Assembly: GCA_030272585.1 (NCBI GenBank)
Contig: BSYQ01000010.1
Span: 682,001-746,000 of the forward strand
Length of the DNA stretch: 64,000 bases
From: Bryopsis sp. KO-2023
Lineage: Eukaryota; Chlorophyta; Ulvophyceae; Bryopsidales; Bryopsidaceae
Reading direction: 5' to 3'
Shown here: positions 10,310 through 21,009 of the stretch, one piece after another
Layout of the letters: each line of letters opens with the position of its first letter
Numbering within the stretch: the first letter of the stretch is position 1
Translations under genes and position numbers: made by a program
The notes under the pieces: generated by a model
Seen by the model: only the letters and a program-made list of their open reading frames with translations
Told to the model about the DNA's origin: nothing
The model's database searches: none

Positions 10310-11350
10310 GGGCATTCGTGTCGTCAATGAACTTCTTTGCGCAAGTAACTGGTTGTGGGGATTCGACTTCAAAAAAGGATACTTCCAGCTCCCCTTACAT
10401 CCAAAGGTGCGGAAATTTTGTTGTTTCGAGTTCGATGAGAAAGCTTACCATTTCATCCGTGTTCCGTTGGGCTTCGCAAATGAACCGTTCACGTATACTA
10501 AGTTGTTTCGCCTCTTGGTTCGCAAATGGCATGCGTTGGGTATTCGGGTGTTTTTTCACTTTGATGACGCATTATTCTTTCATGTGTCCCACGCCCACTT
10601 CGTCCACCGAGTGTGCGATTGGCAACCCTATTGAGCTCCGCCATTTTCCAGGGAACCACGTGCCCAAACCAGAAGGGATAAAAGATATTGGCATCCAATT
10701 CGATATCACACGGACTTCTTACAGCCAGACTCTCAACGGCCTCGCCAATGGATTTTTCGCGGAAGTGAAGAGGTGCGAAGTTTTGGCTACGCACCAGATT
10801 GTGTTCCACGATCTTCTTGGACTTGGATGTAGCGGCGTTACCGCAATGTAACATTGGGTTACGTCCGAATCTTGCAAAAGTCGAACTTAATTCTGACTAA
10901 GCGAGTCAGGTTTTGGCGTTTTATTGTTTTATTGTCATAATTGACTCCAACAGTGGCGGTCGCCAACAAAAAATTACATAAAATATGTCACAGCCGTTGT
11001 TACAAAATCGAACAGTCGATAGATTCTCTCCTTGCCGCGTCCCACTTTTCGGGTACACAAGCAGCTCAGGTCGCCGGAGCAATCGTGGCTACACTTCCAG
11101 CCATCCTCATAGCAAGATTCTTTTCGCGTTCATTGTATGGTCTATTAGGATGCCTGTCTTTCACACCCTCAGGTGCTACAAACGATACGTATATCCTCCG
11201 TCCCAACCATGCCCCACCATGCGCGATGAGTTATGTTTGATTCGTGCGACATGGATCGCCTTCACGGCTTTCGGCCCAAGGTTTCACGTCCGCATGTCGG
11301 TCTTTACACGGATGCTTCAGGGTTGTGCTGGGGTGGAAGGTTGTTGAAAG
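10310..11350 (+). pseudogene. DIRS-like RT-RNase H remnant
   Basis: The segment WGFDFKKGYFQLPLHPKVRK, then YHFIRVPLGFANEPFTYTKL, then HFDDALFF has the spacing and style of DIRS-order reverse transcriptases, which use FTK and a short FDD/LDD box, rather than Ty3/gypsy. A connection piece (KDIGIQFDITRTSYSQTLNG) and, at about 11030-11350, RNase H-like sequence follow (QVAGAIVATLPAI; MSVFTRMLQGCAG, where a DASG..WGG box is expected after one frameshift). Several frameshifts separate these parts. No tyrosine recombinase or split direct repeats were found, so assignment to DIRS is by RT style only. Confidence 0.55.
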
Positions 11351-11492
11351 CTAACCATTCAATCGCTCCTTTATGAGGCCAAGGGCGTTGGCCAGTATTC
11401 TGAGCTAGAGATTCGGTCTTGACAAAACTTAAAAGGGTTTTGCTGCATTGGTGGCTTTTATCTCAAAGATTACCAGTTAAATCCCTTGTGAT

Positions 11493-12255
11493 TTGACCAT
11501 ATATGGTTATTGTTTTCAAGTCGCCCTACATGGCCCCGCCACCTTAAGCGAGGCAGTTCAGTTGGTGGAAAGGATAGAGGATGTGGTTCTCAACGCAGAG
11601 GAACAAGGGGAAGAAGGTGAGGACGGGGCTTTCGTAGGAAGTGTCTCGGCCCAGGGAGATATCACATTTCCTTTACGTTTTTCACGGATTGGTCATTTCC
11701 TTACAGCAGTGAAGAAAGGGCTAAGGAACAAGTTTTTCCGAAGTCGTGTGGGCGCAGGCTGCGCGGCGCAGCGTTGGAGACATTCTCAAAGGAGGAAAAG
11801 AAGAAGGGTACTTCCAGCCGTATCAAATTCTCCGGGCGTTCTTCCGAGCGGAAAGTATCGGTTATCGAGGAAAAACCAAGAGATTATTTAAGGTTGAGGA
11901 GGAGAACGACGGTGTTATGGTGATGATGGTTCAAATCGAGTTAGATTAAACGGTTGGGGTTAATCTTGGTCGGTTGCAGATGACGCATGGTAAGCAGCTG
12001 CCCTATCGAGATATTGTATGACGGAGGGGCTGCTACCGACGTTTTTTAGTTGCACCTAGCTCGCCGATTAGGATTGCCGCTTGAACAAGAACTGATACTA
12101 CGAGGACTAGGAAATAACTCGGTTGACACGGTGGGGACTTTGAAAGCCAAGGTGCAACTCGGGGCGGCAGAACATGTCCTCGAATTTGATATCATTTGTG
12201 ACGACTGGCGGAGCAGCGCGGCTATAACATTATTCATGGAAAAGGGCGAGTAATG
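11493..12255 (+). pseudogene. Retrotransposon gag/protease remnant
   Basis: Three decayed pieces follow: LHGPATLSEAVQLVERIEDV, like the end of a gag domain; IGYRGKTKRLFKVEEENDGV; and at about 12015-12240 an aspartic protease fragment (YDGGAATDVF, LARRLGLPLEQELI, then a LGAAEHVLEFDIICDDW stretch). The protease reads DGG at the active site and has a stop after DVF. The pieces probably derive from one gypsy-type element. Confidence 0.5.
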
Positions 12256-12498
12256 ATGGGCAAGCCTGCGCTGGGTACTCTCTTGATGCTATTCGACCCA
12301 GCGGATGACGTTGTTATTCATAAGGTTACACATGCCCATTCGTAAGGTTGCACTCTCTGTGCCATGGACTTCTTGGATTTTCTATGGCAATCCGCCATTT
12401 GCACTGCTAAGCGAAGTTTAGAAGGATCTTTTGTTATCAAGAGACAAAGGTGTCGTGGTGATTTCGTGGTGGCTATCTGCACCATGGTCTGTTGGATT

Positions 12499-12611
12499 GG
12501 TACCGTATATTACCGACACGGTTACGACTGTAAAAGTGCTGCTTCCAGATCGGAATTGTATAACGGTTGCGGTCTGGTTACGGTGATCGTAACCGTAAAG
12601 TCCTATCTCTG
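12499..12611 (+). mobile_element. Family-1 hAT-like right-end fragment
   Basis: The end GTAACCGTAAAGTCCTATCTCTG is identical in its last 14 bases to the right TIR of the complete family-1 element at 24744-25208. The left end is lost, so no duplication can be checked. Confidence 0.55.
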
Positions 12612-12620
12612 TTGGAAACT

Positions 12621-13308
12621 AGACATGTGCGCCGTTGGAACAGGTTTCCGTGAAAACGGGTAACGGAACGAGACCGGCCGTGAAAAACTCGTTCCCGTTT
12701 TGGATTTTGCACACCCGTTCCTGGCAAAAAAACGGCTTTTAAGCCGCCGTTAACGGGTCCGTTGCCTGTTTTCACGGAAACCCGTTGCAACGCCGCACAT
12801 CTCTACCTCAAAACCCCAAAGAACCTATCGAGATTCGAACCTGCGATTTCTAAGACTATAACCATACGTTTTCAATCAATCAATCAATCATACCATACGT
12901 TCTAACACTCTAAACCACCACACCACGATGGTTTAGGGGCTTCCGTAACTATACCCTAGTAAACCGTAGAAAACCGTAGAAAACCGACAACGGGTTGGAA
13001 CGGCACGTTCTAACCCATTCCCGTGCCACAACGGTTTACAACGGGAACGGCCGCAATGGGCCGTTGTAATTCTACAACGGGTACCTGTTGCGGCTGTTCC
13101 CGTTGTAAAACCCGTACCCGTTCTGGGTTTTTGGGCTGGCGCCATACTATGAATGGTGATCGGTTTTGATCGGCCCCTAGATCTGTATGCAGATAACCTT
13201 CTATGTTGCTCCCACCAAAATATATATAATCTACATGATCGATGATCGGTATCCCTGATCTGATCGGTGATCGGCATCGGATCCATAGTATGGCTGGCGC
13301 ACAACTCT
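12621..13308. mobile_element. Family-3 composite hAT-like element with tRNA-like module
   Basis: The left end AGACATGTGCGCC and right end GGCGCACAACTCT are imperfect inverted repeats. Internal arms at 12621-12666 and 12759-12804 form a second inverted repeat (TTTCCGTGAAAAC and complement). At about 12820-12930 a minus-strand tRNA-like module reads GGTGGTTTAGAGTG and GCAGGTTCGAATC, followed by GGTTCTTTGGGG, as in families 1 and 2. The right arm (12955-13134) is rich in AACGG. A separate 150-bp MITE sits in the right end. No convincing target duplication was found, so the outer limits are inferred. Confidence 0.45.
13143..13292. mobile_element. 150-bp MITE with 8-bp TSD
   Basis: Ends are CATACTATG and CATAGTATG, with inner inverted GTGATCGG/CCGATCAC words. 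The flanks GCTGGCGC at 13135-13142 and 13293-13300 are identical 8-bp duplications, which fits hAT-type non-autonomous elements. It is non-coding and AT-rich in the centre. Confidence 0.8.
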
Positions 13309-13432
13309 ATTGGCGAAGGAATTCGTGAATTATAGAGATAACGGCGCTTTATAGAGCTGTTTTAGTTATTTGTGATTCGAGTAAGTTGGTCTGGGTAAAG
13401 ACTGGTTGTGGTGGCTGTTTTCGTTACAAGCG

Positions 13433-13600
13433 CTAGCGTGAGTCTTTCTGTGCGCAATCCTTATTTCTGAATTCCAAATAAACAAAGTCGGTCACAAAGA
13501 AATGACTTTTCTTAGGATTCACTTTAAAACGTGCCCTATCGAGCCTATCCAACACCTTCCGAAGGTGTTGAACAGGCGACAAACCAACTTGATCATGGAA
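13433..13600 (-). pseudogene. Ty3/gypsy RT fragment
   Basis: The minus strand reads HLRKVLDRLDRARFKVNPKK, then FFVTDFVYLEF, which is the RT thumb segment usually written as HL..V...L...R.K.NP.KC.F.....YLG. Nothing upstream or downstream on the same strand continues it convincingly. Confidence 0.6.
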
Positions 13601-14835
13601 CAGGAGGAGGAAAGTTATCTTCATAAGACGTCGGCGAGGAACCGAGCAGTTGCAAACCGCAACCGGCTTCGGAAGTCCCCACACGAACAGAGCAAGAAAC
13701 AACCTTGTGAAAAAGGAAAAGGTGACTTCTTTTGTGCCAGTCTGGTTCCGCCCAATCAGGTTCTGAGTCTAGTGGGGATTTTGCAGTTGGCCGATTCCAA
13801 TAACCTGATTGTTGGCAAGTTTTATAATACAATGCTACTCCCGCAACAACATATTCAAGGTCTTGATATAGTCGAGTTTTTGGAAGTCGAAAAGGGATGC
13901 TTGGACAAATCATTTACGAGAGGTGGGTTTTCATGATGCCGGACATCCATGGCACGGTTTTTGCACTGGACCCTGCATTTGTGAAATGTGTTGCACAAGC
14001 CGACAGGGATATGAAAAGGGTTATTGGGTTGAGCTCGAAAATCGAAAATTGCGGTGGAAGAATATTCTTCAACTTACCGTGAGCAAAGAGGGGGGTTTTC
14101 GAATCAAGTTGTTTAGCTTTTGGTTTCAAAAAATACTAGCGACGAGTTGGTGGCCTGAGTGGGGGGTGGATTGTCCGAGTTTGCAAATGCATGCAACATA
14201 ACTCGAGTGTTAGCAACAAGCTCTACGAACGGAAGTGAAGTACTCATAACTTTATCTATAAAAAATTAAGGAATAGATGAATCACTAACCGGGCTGTAAA
14301 ATTTGTATACGTTGATTCGAAGTGAAGTGAGTCATACCCCCAGGGATCGAATGTGGGGTACTTATTGAGACTGAACGTTGTGTAAGTAACGTGATTTTGG
14401 GGTAGTCCGGCCCGTGTAGTTCTCGAACAACACCTAAGGCTCTTTCAGTGGTCTGCCGAGCCGGAACTACACTAGGAGGCTCACGAACACCCCTCACACT
14501 ATTCGACCTTCCCCGTCTCAGTCGAGTAGGGACTAATCCCCTCAGGCTGGGGGTCACTCTTCCTGCGTTTCGTGTTCCAGAATGGGGCGAATGAAGCCGT
14601 CAGGGTACAGCGGCCAGGATGCGCCACAAGCTAGACACTACGAAAGGGCGGATGTGAACTGCGCTTGAGAGGGAAACATAGTCCAAGTCTAGTGACCGTT
14701 TGGAAGGACGTGCAGACCCAGACCCAAAGGGCAAAGGAAGGAGCGGTAGGTACTGACTGCTCTTATGGATCACCACATCTTCAACAGGATTCAAACCCGG
14801 GACCTCAAGGATAGGTTCTTGTAATCTATCCACCC
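13601..14835. other. No confident gene; possible SINE fragment near the right end
   Basis: Short ORFs on both strands match nothing recognised. At about 14765-14830 the minus strand shows GGGTGGATAGATTACAAG and CCCGGGTTTGAATCCTG, which resemble Pol III A and B boxes and suggest a tRNA-derived SINE fragment abutting the gypsy remnant that starts at 14836. Confidence 0.35.
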
Positions 14836-15264
14836 CACGATAGAGTACATCTCTGGTAAAGCTGATGTCCTAGCTGATGTCTTATCCACATCCCTCCACA
14901 CAAATTTTGAAGAGATACAAAATTTTGTTAATGCCGTTTCTATACAAGTAGTTGCCCGTATACAGAACAGGATGAATGGATTTCAGCCATTGAGGGCTGA
15001 TCCAGTTTTACAGAAGTCGTTAAATCAATCAGGGTAGACATCCAAGGCTGAATATTTTGTTAAGAACAATTTCCTATATTATAGACCACACAACAAAACT
15101 AAGGAGCTGCTAGTGGTACCTTCCAGGTTGGAAGTTATAGTATGAGAACAGAGTTTCTTGGACATCTTGGAATCAATAGATCTTTAGAGTTAATCTCCAG
15201 AAATAATAATTTTTGGAAAAGATGTGGTCGGGATGTTAGAGAATATAACAGATCATGTCCTATA
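14836..15264 (+). pseudogene. Gypsy remnant: RNase H end and integrase zinc module
   Basis: The frame begins at IEYISGKADVLADVLS, the usual RNase H end, continues through a region with stops, and reads an HHCC-type module (FLGHLG after frame change, then NNNFWKRCGRDVREYNRSCPI). It is cut inside the second Cys pair of the zinc module by the solo LTR at 15265-15614. Confidence 0.68.
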
Positions 15265-15614
15265 TGATATGTACGACTGTGGTGACAGGTAGTCACCACA
15301 ACCACCGATAGATCAGCGTTAGTCGCTCTCAACCAACGCATTGATTTGACGATCACGCGTCCATCACTCCCAGTCCCATCATTCGATCACGTGACGACGA
15401 GGGGCCCTGGTGACATGACGCGGCGTTGTATTATGTGGTCGTGAGTGGTGAGAGGTAGTTTATGGCTGGTTAGAGCGTTAGCTCTAGAGTGAGTCACTTA
15501 GGAATTGATGATGAAGGTTCGACTCTTGCTGTGAGCTTGGATACTCAAGTGGAGAAGGTTGGGAACATTGTATCCTTGATTTTGTGTAAACTTTAAGTGA
15601 AAGCGTCCATTTCA
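15265..15614. repeat. 350-bp solo LTR inside integrase
   Basis: The segment starts TGATATG and ends TTTCA and is flanked by CTATA on both sides (15260-15264 and 15615-15619). Removing it and one CTATA restores a CPIC zinc motif in frame with the downstream integrase. It is not the same sequence as the other LTRs in the window. An A/B-box-like pair (GGTTAGAGCGTTAGCTC, GGTTCGACTC) at about 15469-15530 makes a tRNA-derived origin for part of it possible. Confidence 0.75.
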
Positions 15615-16546
15615 CTATATGTCAAGGCACTAAGAGTAAAACCTCTAAGCCCAAGGGATTGCTACAACCATTACCAATACCCATACACAAATTTGAGCAA
15701 ATTAATACTTAGTTGCTTATCTTCCAAAATCCCAAGGACATGGAAATGCAAGGAAATGCAGCAGTAGTTGTACTTGTAGACAGACTAACTAAGTATTGCA
15801 GATTTATGCCTTCCACTAAAGAAATCACATCAGAACAACATGCAAGGATTTTCGTAGATCTGATCTACAAAAGTTATGGATCACCTAAGATCAGTATTTC
15901 AGACAGAGATCCTAGATTTACAGGAAATTTCTGGACTCAATTATTTAGGTTATCAAAGACTGATTCAAGAATGTCTTCAGAATAATCTCTAATCAAATGA
16001 TCAATCTGAAGTGACCATCAGGGTGTTAGAAAATTTTCTCAGACTGTTACGGTGTTAGTGGATTTAACAGACCCTATATAGAGGATAATCCAGATGATTG
16101 GGTCAATCAATTACCATTACGATTTTCTGCTAATAATGTAATTAATCAGTCTACTAGATATATATTGATGTGACTAATGCAAGATATACATCCACTGCAG
16201 TACATTCACTACAGGATATGTTACGAGGTATGACATCAAATTTCCACGATACCAGACATAGATATGCCGAGGCCCAAAATCGCATGGCTCAAATAACTAA
16301 TATCAAGTAACAAGACGTCTCCTTTGTTGAAGGGGACGACGTACTAGTCAGTACTAAGGTGGTACTACCGGCAGCACTGAAACATATTCCTCCAAAGTTA
16401 AGTCGTCGTTATATCGACCCTTTAAAGATTACGAAAGTTATTTCGCCAGTTGCTTATCAATTCGCGCGTCAGAAACGTGGCAAGCTCACCCCGCTTTCCA
16501 TGTATCCCATTTTAAAGCGTGTCCAGCCTGCAAAAAATGAGTGATG
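15615..16546 (+). pseudogene. Gypsy remnant: integrase core and GPF module
   Basis: After the solo LTR the frame resumes with KPKGLLQPLPIP and the integrase core: VVVLVDRLTKYCRFMPSTKE, SISDRDPRFTGNFW with the second catalytic Asp, then degraded sequence with many stops where the Glu should be. At 16359-16546 the C-terminal module reads ALKHIPPKLSRRYIDPLKIT, where GPF has become DPL. It is clearly inactive. Confidence 0.75.
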
Positions 16547-16581
16547 AATACCCGACGGCGACAAATGAGGTCCCGGTCGAC

Positions 16582-16607
16582 CCACGGGGAGGGGGGGGGG
16601 GGGGGGT
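16582..16607 (+). other. G-rich tract, candidate polypurine tract
   Basis: A run of GGGGA followed by about sixteen G lies 40 bases after the gypsy stop and is followed by TGCGACG. The position fits a polypurine tract with the LTR starting at TG, but no LTR end was found. Confidence 0.35.
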
Positions 16608-17297
16608 GCGACGACCTGACGTACCAACGCATGCCGTTTCGCGGTATGCGGCCCAGACCACTGCCGTTGACCTACGTCGAGCCCCGCCCCAACAACCCCC
16701 TCCTCAGGGCGACTTCGGACGACGAGCTCGAGGATGAGTAGAGAGGCGTCCTAGCTGACGATCTTGGGGCTATTCATTCGGATTTTGCCCATCTTTTGAT
16801 ATTTGAACTGATCAAAGATTTTCTCGACGAAATATACTATGCACACTACACGTTGTGGATGAACATTTGTTAACTTCGGTACCATATCAAGGCTTGATGG
16901 AACGAAAACATCGGCACAAGGATAGGGAGTCCAAGACTGCCCTTTGTTACGGCCACAAAATCCCACTCTCAAAATATTTAGGGGCCACATTGATTGACCT
17001 AACCGCAAATAAGATTTACGAAGATATGCATGACACAACGCTTCTTGTTAAATGGACCATGTTTATGGTGTTCACGTAGGATAGATAAAACACACTTGCT
17101 ATCTTGAGTGTAGGGAGCGTACTTCATATAATATGATAATGAAAACAAAGGCGGTAAGGGCTTTTATAGTTGTGATAAACCTGAATGCTCGAGCAAGTAT
17201 TTTAGCACCACATGTTGAAATGCGCCATTGCAAGTCATGATCGAGGTGTCCCCGTTTCAAACCGTTTGATTGGCTCTTAGCCTCAATTCTCAGATGC
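16608..17297. other. Unassigned, possibly decayed LTR
   Basis: No gene recognised. A short frame at 16855-17079 has no known motif. Confidence 0.3.
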
Positions 17298-17576
17298 ATG
17301 ACTTCGAAGCCCATTGTATCAACCCTTATAAAGAGTTACACACACCTCCTCATGGGAACCCATAATCTAGGGGGGGGAAACGGTTTATGCCTGCCACTAA
17401 ATGTTTTTTGTAATCTCAAAACAGAAAATGTCGATGATGTTCAGCACCATGGAGATGACATTGGTGGCCAATTTGATGCTATCGAAGATGGGCAACCAAG
17501 CGTTGTTGTCGATAATCAACAACCTAGCGACATCAACCCTGATGATATCACTTTCGTTGGGACAAATTCAACGTAA
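17298..17576 (+). pseudogene. Short acidic ORF upstream of the tnp2-like frame
   Basis: A frame of 92 codons, Asp- and Gln-rich towards its end (DNQQPSDINPDDITFVG). A T-rich stretch ending TTTTTTTCAG at about 17667 precedes the transposase frame, so this could be an upstream exon, but the phases I tried did not join without a stop. No domain was recognised. Confidence 0.3.
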
Positions 17577-17639
17577 TAACAAGATTTGATTGGCAGTTGC
17601 GCTTTTATTTTGTGAATGATTACATTTTCTTTCACGCAC

Positions 17640-19483
17640 TCATCTAGAGTTTGTTGTTTTTTTCAGCCCCTCGTAAGGACAAGCTTACCAGGATATGATG
17701 GTGCGTCGATCATTGGACAACGAACAAGTGGACTTGTTGATGAAAGTACGGAAAATGGGAAAGACATTGTGCAATTGATGTGCAACTTGTACTCTTTCAA
17801 GTGCAAATGGAACATAAAAAACCCAGCGTTCGAAGATTTGTTGCAAATCTTCAAAAATACAAAGGTGGTCAGCGAAGACGTCCAAGACATCCTTCCTTCC
17901 AAGGCTCTTGACGTTGAGCGACACGTTAACCACAAACTTGGGTTGAAATATTACCGGTATGACATGTGCACAAATCCAGATTTCCGAGCACTATTTCGTG
18001 GGGAAATGGCAAGTGAGGAAGGTTGTGCAAAATGTGGCTCAAGCAGATCACGGGATGACCCTAAATCAAGCTTCACTTATACACCAATATCCGAGATTTT
18101 ACCAAAAGTGTATGGGTCCAAGGAAATAGCGAGTCTCCTATCGTATCCAGAAACAAGGAAGTGTGTTCCAGGGGTTGTAGAGGATTTGTGCGATACGCCG
18201 GCATGGAAAGAAGGTTGCTTATTTTTGTCTTTCTCCCAAGACGGAATGCAACCTTTTGAGTCAAGCTCTCTGACCCTGGAACCCTTTTCGGTGTCGATAT
18301 TGAACTTGCCGTCTTGGGCAACAACAATACCAGGGATGGGGACTTTTTGTATCGGAATTCCTAGCGTTGGGCTAGGAATCAAAGGAGGTGCACTCGGAAC
18401 ACTGTGGGGTCCTTTCGTCGATGAAATTTTATACTACGACTTTCACGGGATAGATGTGTGGAATGCCTCCATGGAATGCTTCGAAAATGTGCGTGTGCAA
18501 GTGTTCAATGGACCTGGAGGCGGCAAACAAGATAGCCGAGGATGGCCCAAGACCAACGGATTTTAAGGCCCTGGTGTGTTTCACTCTATTTCAAGGCCCT
18601 CGTGTGTGCTTCGATTAGGATATACTCAATGCTTATATATATGATGTTTTTCTTACATAGGAGCAGCAAGAGCTTGCTTCAGAACGAATGAAGTGGGGTA
18701 TCATAACAAGATAAAGATGTCATACCCTCGTGCACATGCGTATCTTAGCCATGATGGTGAAGACATGGACTTGAGGGAGGCCCTCGGAAAACTAAACCAA
18801 CCTGGCATGATAGACACGGAGTGTGCAAGGACAGCAAATTCGATGCTGGATTTTGGGAAATATGCGGAGCCGGCTTCTCGTCGAGATCCAGTATATTGTC
18901 GAGCGCTGGCACAAGAAGTACATGAGGAGAAGTGCGATAAGAAATTCCAATCAAGAGTAAAACCAAGAGAAGGTCTTACTGATTTCTCTTGTCTATGGAA
19001 TCTTCCGGATTTTAGTCTGACAAACATGACATATGATCCAATGCATGCTATGGGAGGGTGCATCACACATATTTTGGATATCTTGAAAGGTTCAATTACG
19101 AAGGATCTGGCCCGCTCTCAAAAACTCATCAATTATGAGCATGAAGTCAATCGACGGTACCTTGGATGGACTTCTGTGGATGAAACCCCTCCATTCGTCA
19201 TATCAGACACCTTCATGAGAATTGCCTCAAATCGTTTGAAAATGATTGAAATGGGGGCACCTCCTCATCTCAAAGGGCAACGATGGCACTTGCTCCTGGA
19301 AACGAAATTGAAGTATGCGACTCCCAAAACACATGATAAGTATGTTTTTGCTGGGTGCATTGGGGCATTTGCTTTGTTGAACCTCTTGTCTGAGCCATTC
19401 AACAAATCAACAATTGAACTGTTGCAAGCATTTAGCGCAAGAGTCGTAACATCGAATGACGCCTCCCTCCACATCCATTAATA
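17640..19483 (+). pseudogene. tnp2-like (CACTA/EnSpm-type) transposase remnant
   Basis: Two open stretches (to 18568, and about 18660-19483) read KYYRYDMCTNPDFRALFRGE, a CAKCGSS pair, FTYTPISEILPKVYGS, LSFSQDGMQPFE, SVSILNLPSW, and then LPDFSLTNMTYDPMHAMGG. This succession (D.C....., DG..PF, NLP, and a later F..DPMH) is characteristic of the tnp2 transposase family of CACTA elements. A segment ending TTTTTCTTACATAG at about 18660 may be an intron; a one-base shift near 18525 also appears needed. The missing start and the breaks suggest a degenerate copy. No CACTA terminal repeats were found nearby. Confidence 0.6.
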
Positions 19484-20192
19484 TGAGAAGCCAATGAGCA
19501 CGCACGTTGACAAGGAACAAAACCTTCAAGGAGTTTCTTTTTTACCAACCCAATTTTGTACCCCTCCTTCGTATCTTGGGTCCTCATATGTTGCAAGATA
19601 TTACCACCAAGGTTTTAAGGGAGGAGAAAGGTGAGGAGTTACATTGTACAACTGTATGTGGGGCGAGATAGGGAGATATATTTTCTTTCCACAGAAAACG
19701 CTATGAAATTCACAACTTGTTGTGGCAACAATGAATGTCGAATGATAGCGTAGAATGGTTAGGAACATAAATGCAAGATGAGTGTGTTGCGGAGTTGATG
19801 AAAGGACGTTATGACTTATAAGAGGCAAAAGAGACAATATTCAAAAGAGCAATCATTTTGCTTTTTGAAAATGACATACATTTTATAGCATGGTTGCCTT
19901 TCCAGAAGAGCCTTCATGTAACAGAATTGCACTTGCATTGCTGCAAAACCCACAGGCCTGCAGACTCCGTCATGTGTTTTTCGCTTGCATTTGTTGCCGT
20001 CAGCTCGTGGTAGCGTGCACAGGAGATTCGCCACTTATGCGAATGGGACGAGAGAGAGAGACGGTTTCAAACACGGTTCTTACATCAAACTCAAAGAGAC
20101 ACTTCACATTTCCTCATTCCTCTTTTGTAAGCCTACTGCCTGAAGTTGTGCAGACTCGTCAGCAAAGAGTAATGCAGACAGCCGGACACTTA
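19484..20192. other. No recognisable gene
   Basis: Non-coding sequence between the transposase remnant and the family-2 element; short frames have no known motifs. Confidence 0.4.
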
Positions 20193-20200
20193 ATTGCGAG

Positions 20201-21001
20201 CAGACCTGGGCTGTACCGTACCGACCCCCAAAACACGGTGCGAACCGTACCGTACCGTATCGTACCGTAAGGGGTCGGTATGGTATGGTACGATACCGGT
20301 TTTTTTCACGATACGGTACAACATCGGTACCAGGTCGGTACAATACGTTGTCGCCAATGACCGGCACCCGTTAAAGGGTCGTTGTTGCAACGTGTCACTG
20401 GCGTTGTTGTACCGCCCCAGACGGTTCGAGTAACGATATTCGTTACAACAACGTAATGGCGTTGCAGTAACGTCATGTGGATGACGTACAAAGTAACCCC
20501 CCCATGGTCCCCAAAACCCAAGGGAACCAAGTGGGATTCGAACACCGTACCGCACGATGCCGAGTCATCTACGTTGAGCACGGAGCCAAACGAACCACGA
20601 TGGATTAGTGACTGTTGCAATCATATACCTTAATTTTTTTGTAATTTTGTAAAATTACGGTATATCATTGCAACGGCCACAAATCCATCGTGGTCCGCTT
20701 GGCTCAGTGCTCAACGTAGATGACTCGGCACCGTGCAGTACGGTGTTCGAATCCCACTTGGTTCCCTTGGGTTCTAGGGACCCTGCGGGGGTTACTTTGT
20801 ACGTCATCCGTTGTTGTACCGACCTGGCCGTTGTTGTAACGTGTTATCGTTACACGTAACGCAATCGATCGTTGTTGTAACGTCTTGCCTCGGTGCAGAC
20901 GTTATACCAGCCGGTTCACACGTTACTCATAACGCAACACGTTGCACACGTTACAATAACGTCGGTGCGCTACGGTATAAAGGGGTTGCTGCCCAGGTCT
21001 T
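20201..21001. mobile_element. Complete family-2 hAT-like element with two inverted tRNA-like modules
   Basis: Left end CAGACCTGGGC and right end GCCCAGGTCTT are inverted repeats; flanks ATTGCGAG (20193-20200) and ACTGCGAG (21002-21009) are 8-bp duplications with one mismatch, as in hAT elements. The arms are rich in GTACCGTACC. Inside, a minus-strand tRNA-like module (about 20515-20605) and a plus-strand one (about 20690-20780) face each other across an AT-rich spacer. The plus-strand module has TGGCTCAGTGCTC (A-box-like) and GTGTTCGAATCC (B-box-like), then TTGGTTCCCTTGGG and GGGACCCTGCGGGGGTTACT. No transposase is encoded, so it would need one in trans. Confidence 0.75.
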
Positions 21002-21009
21002 ACTGCGAG

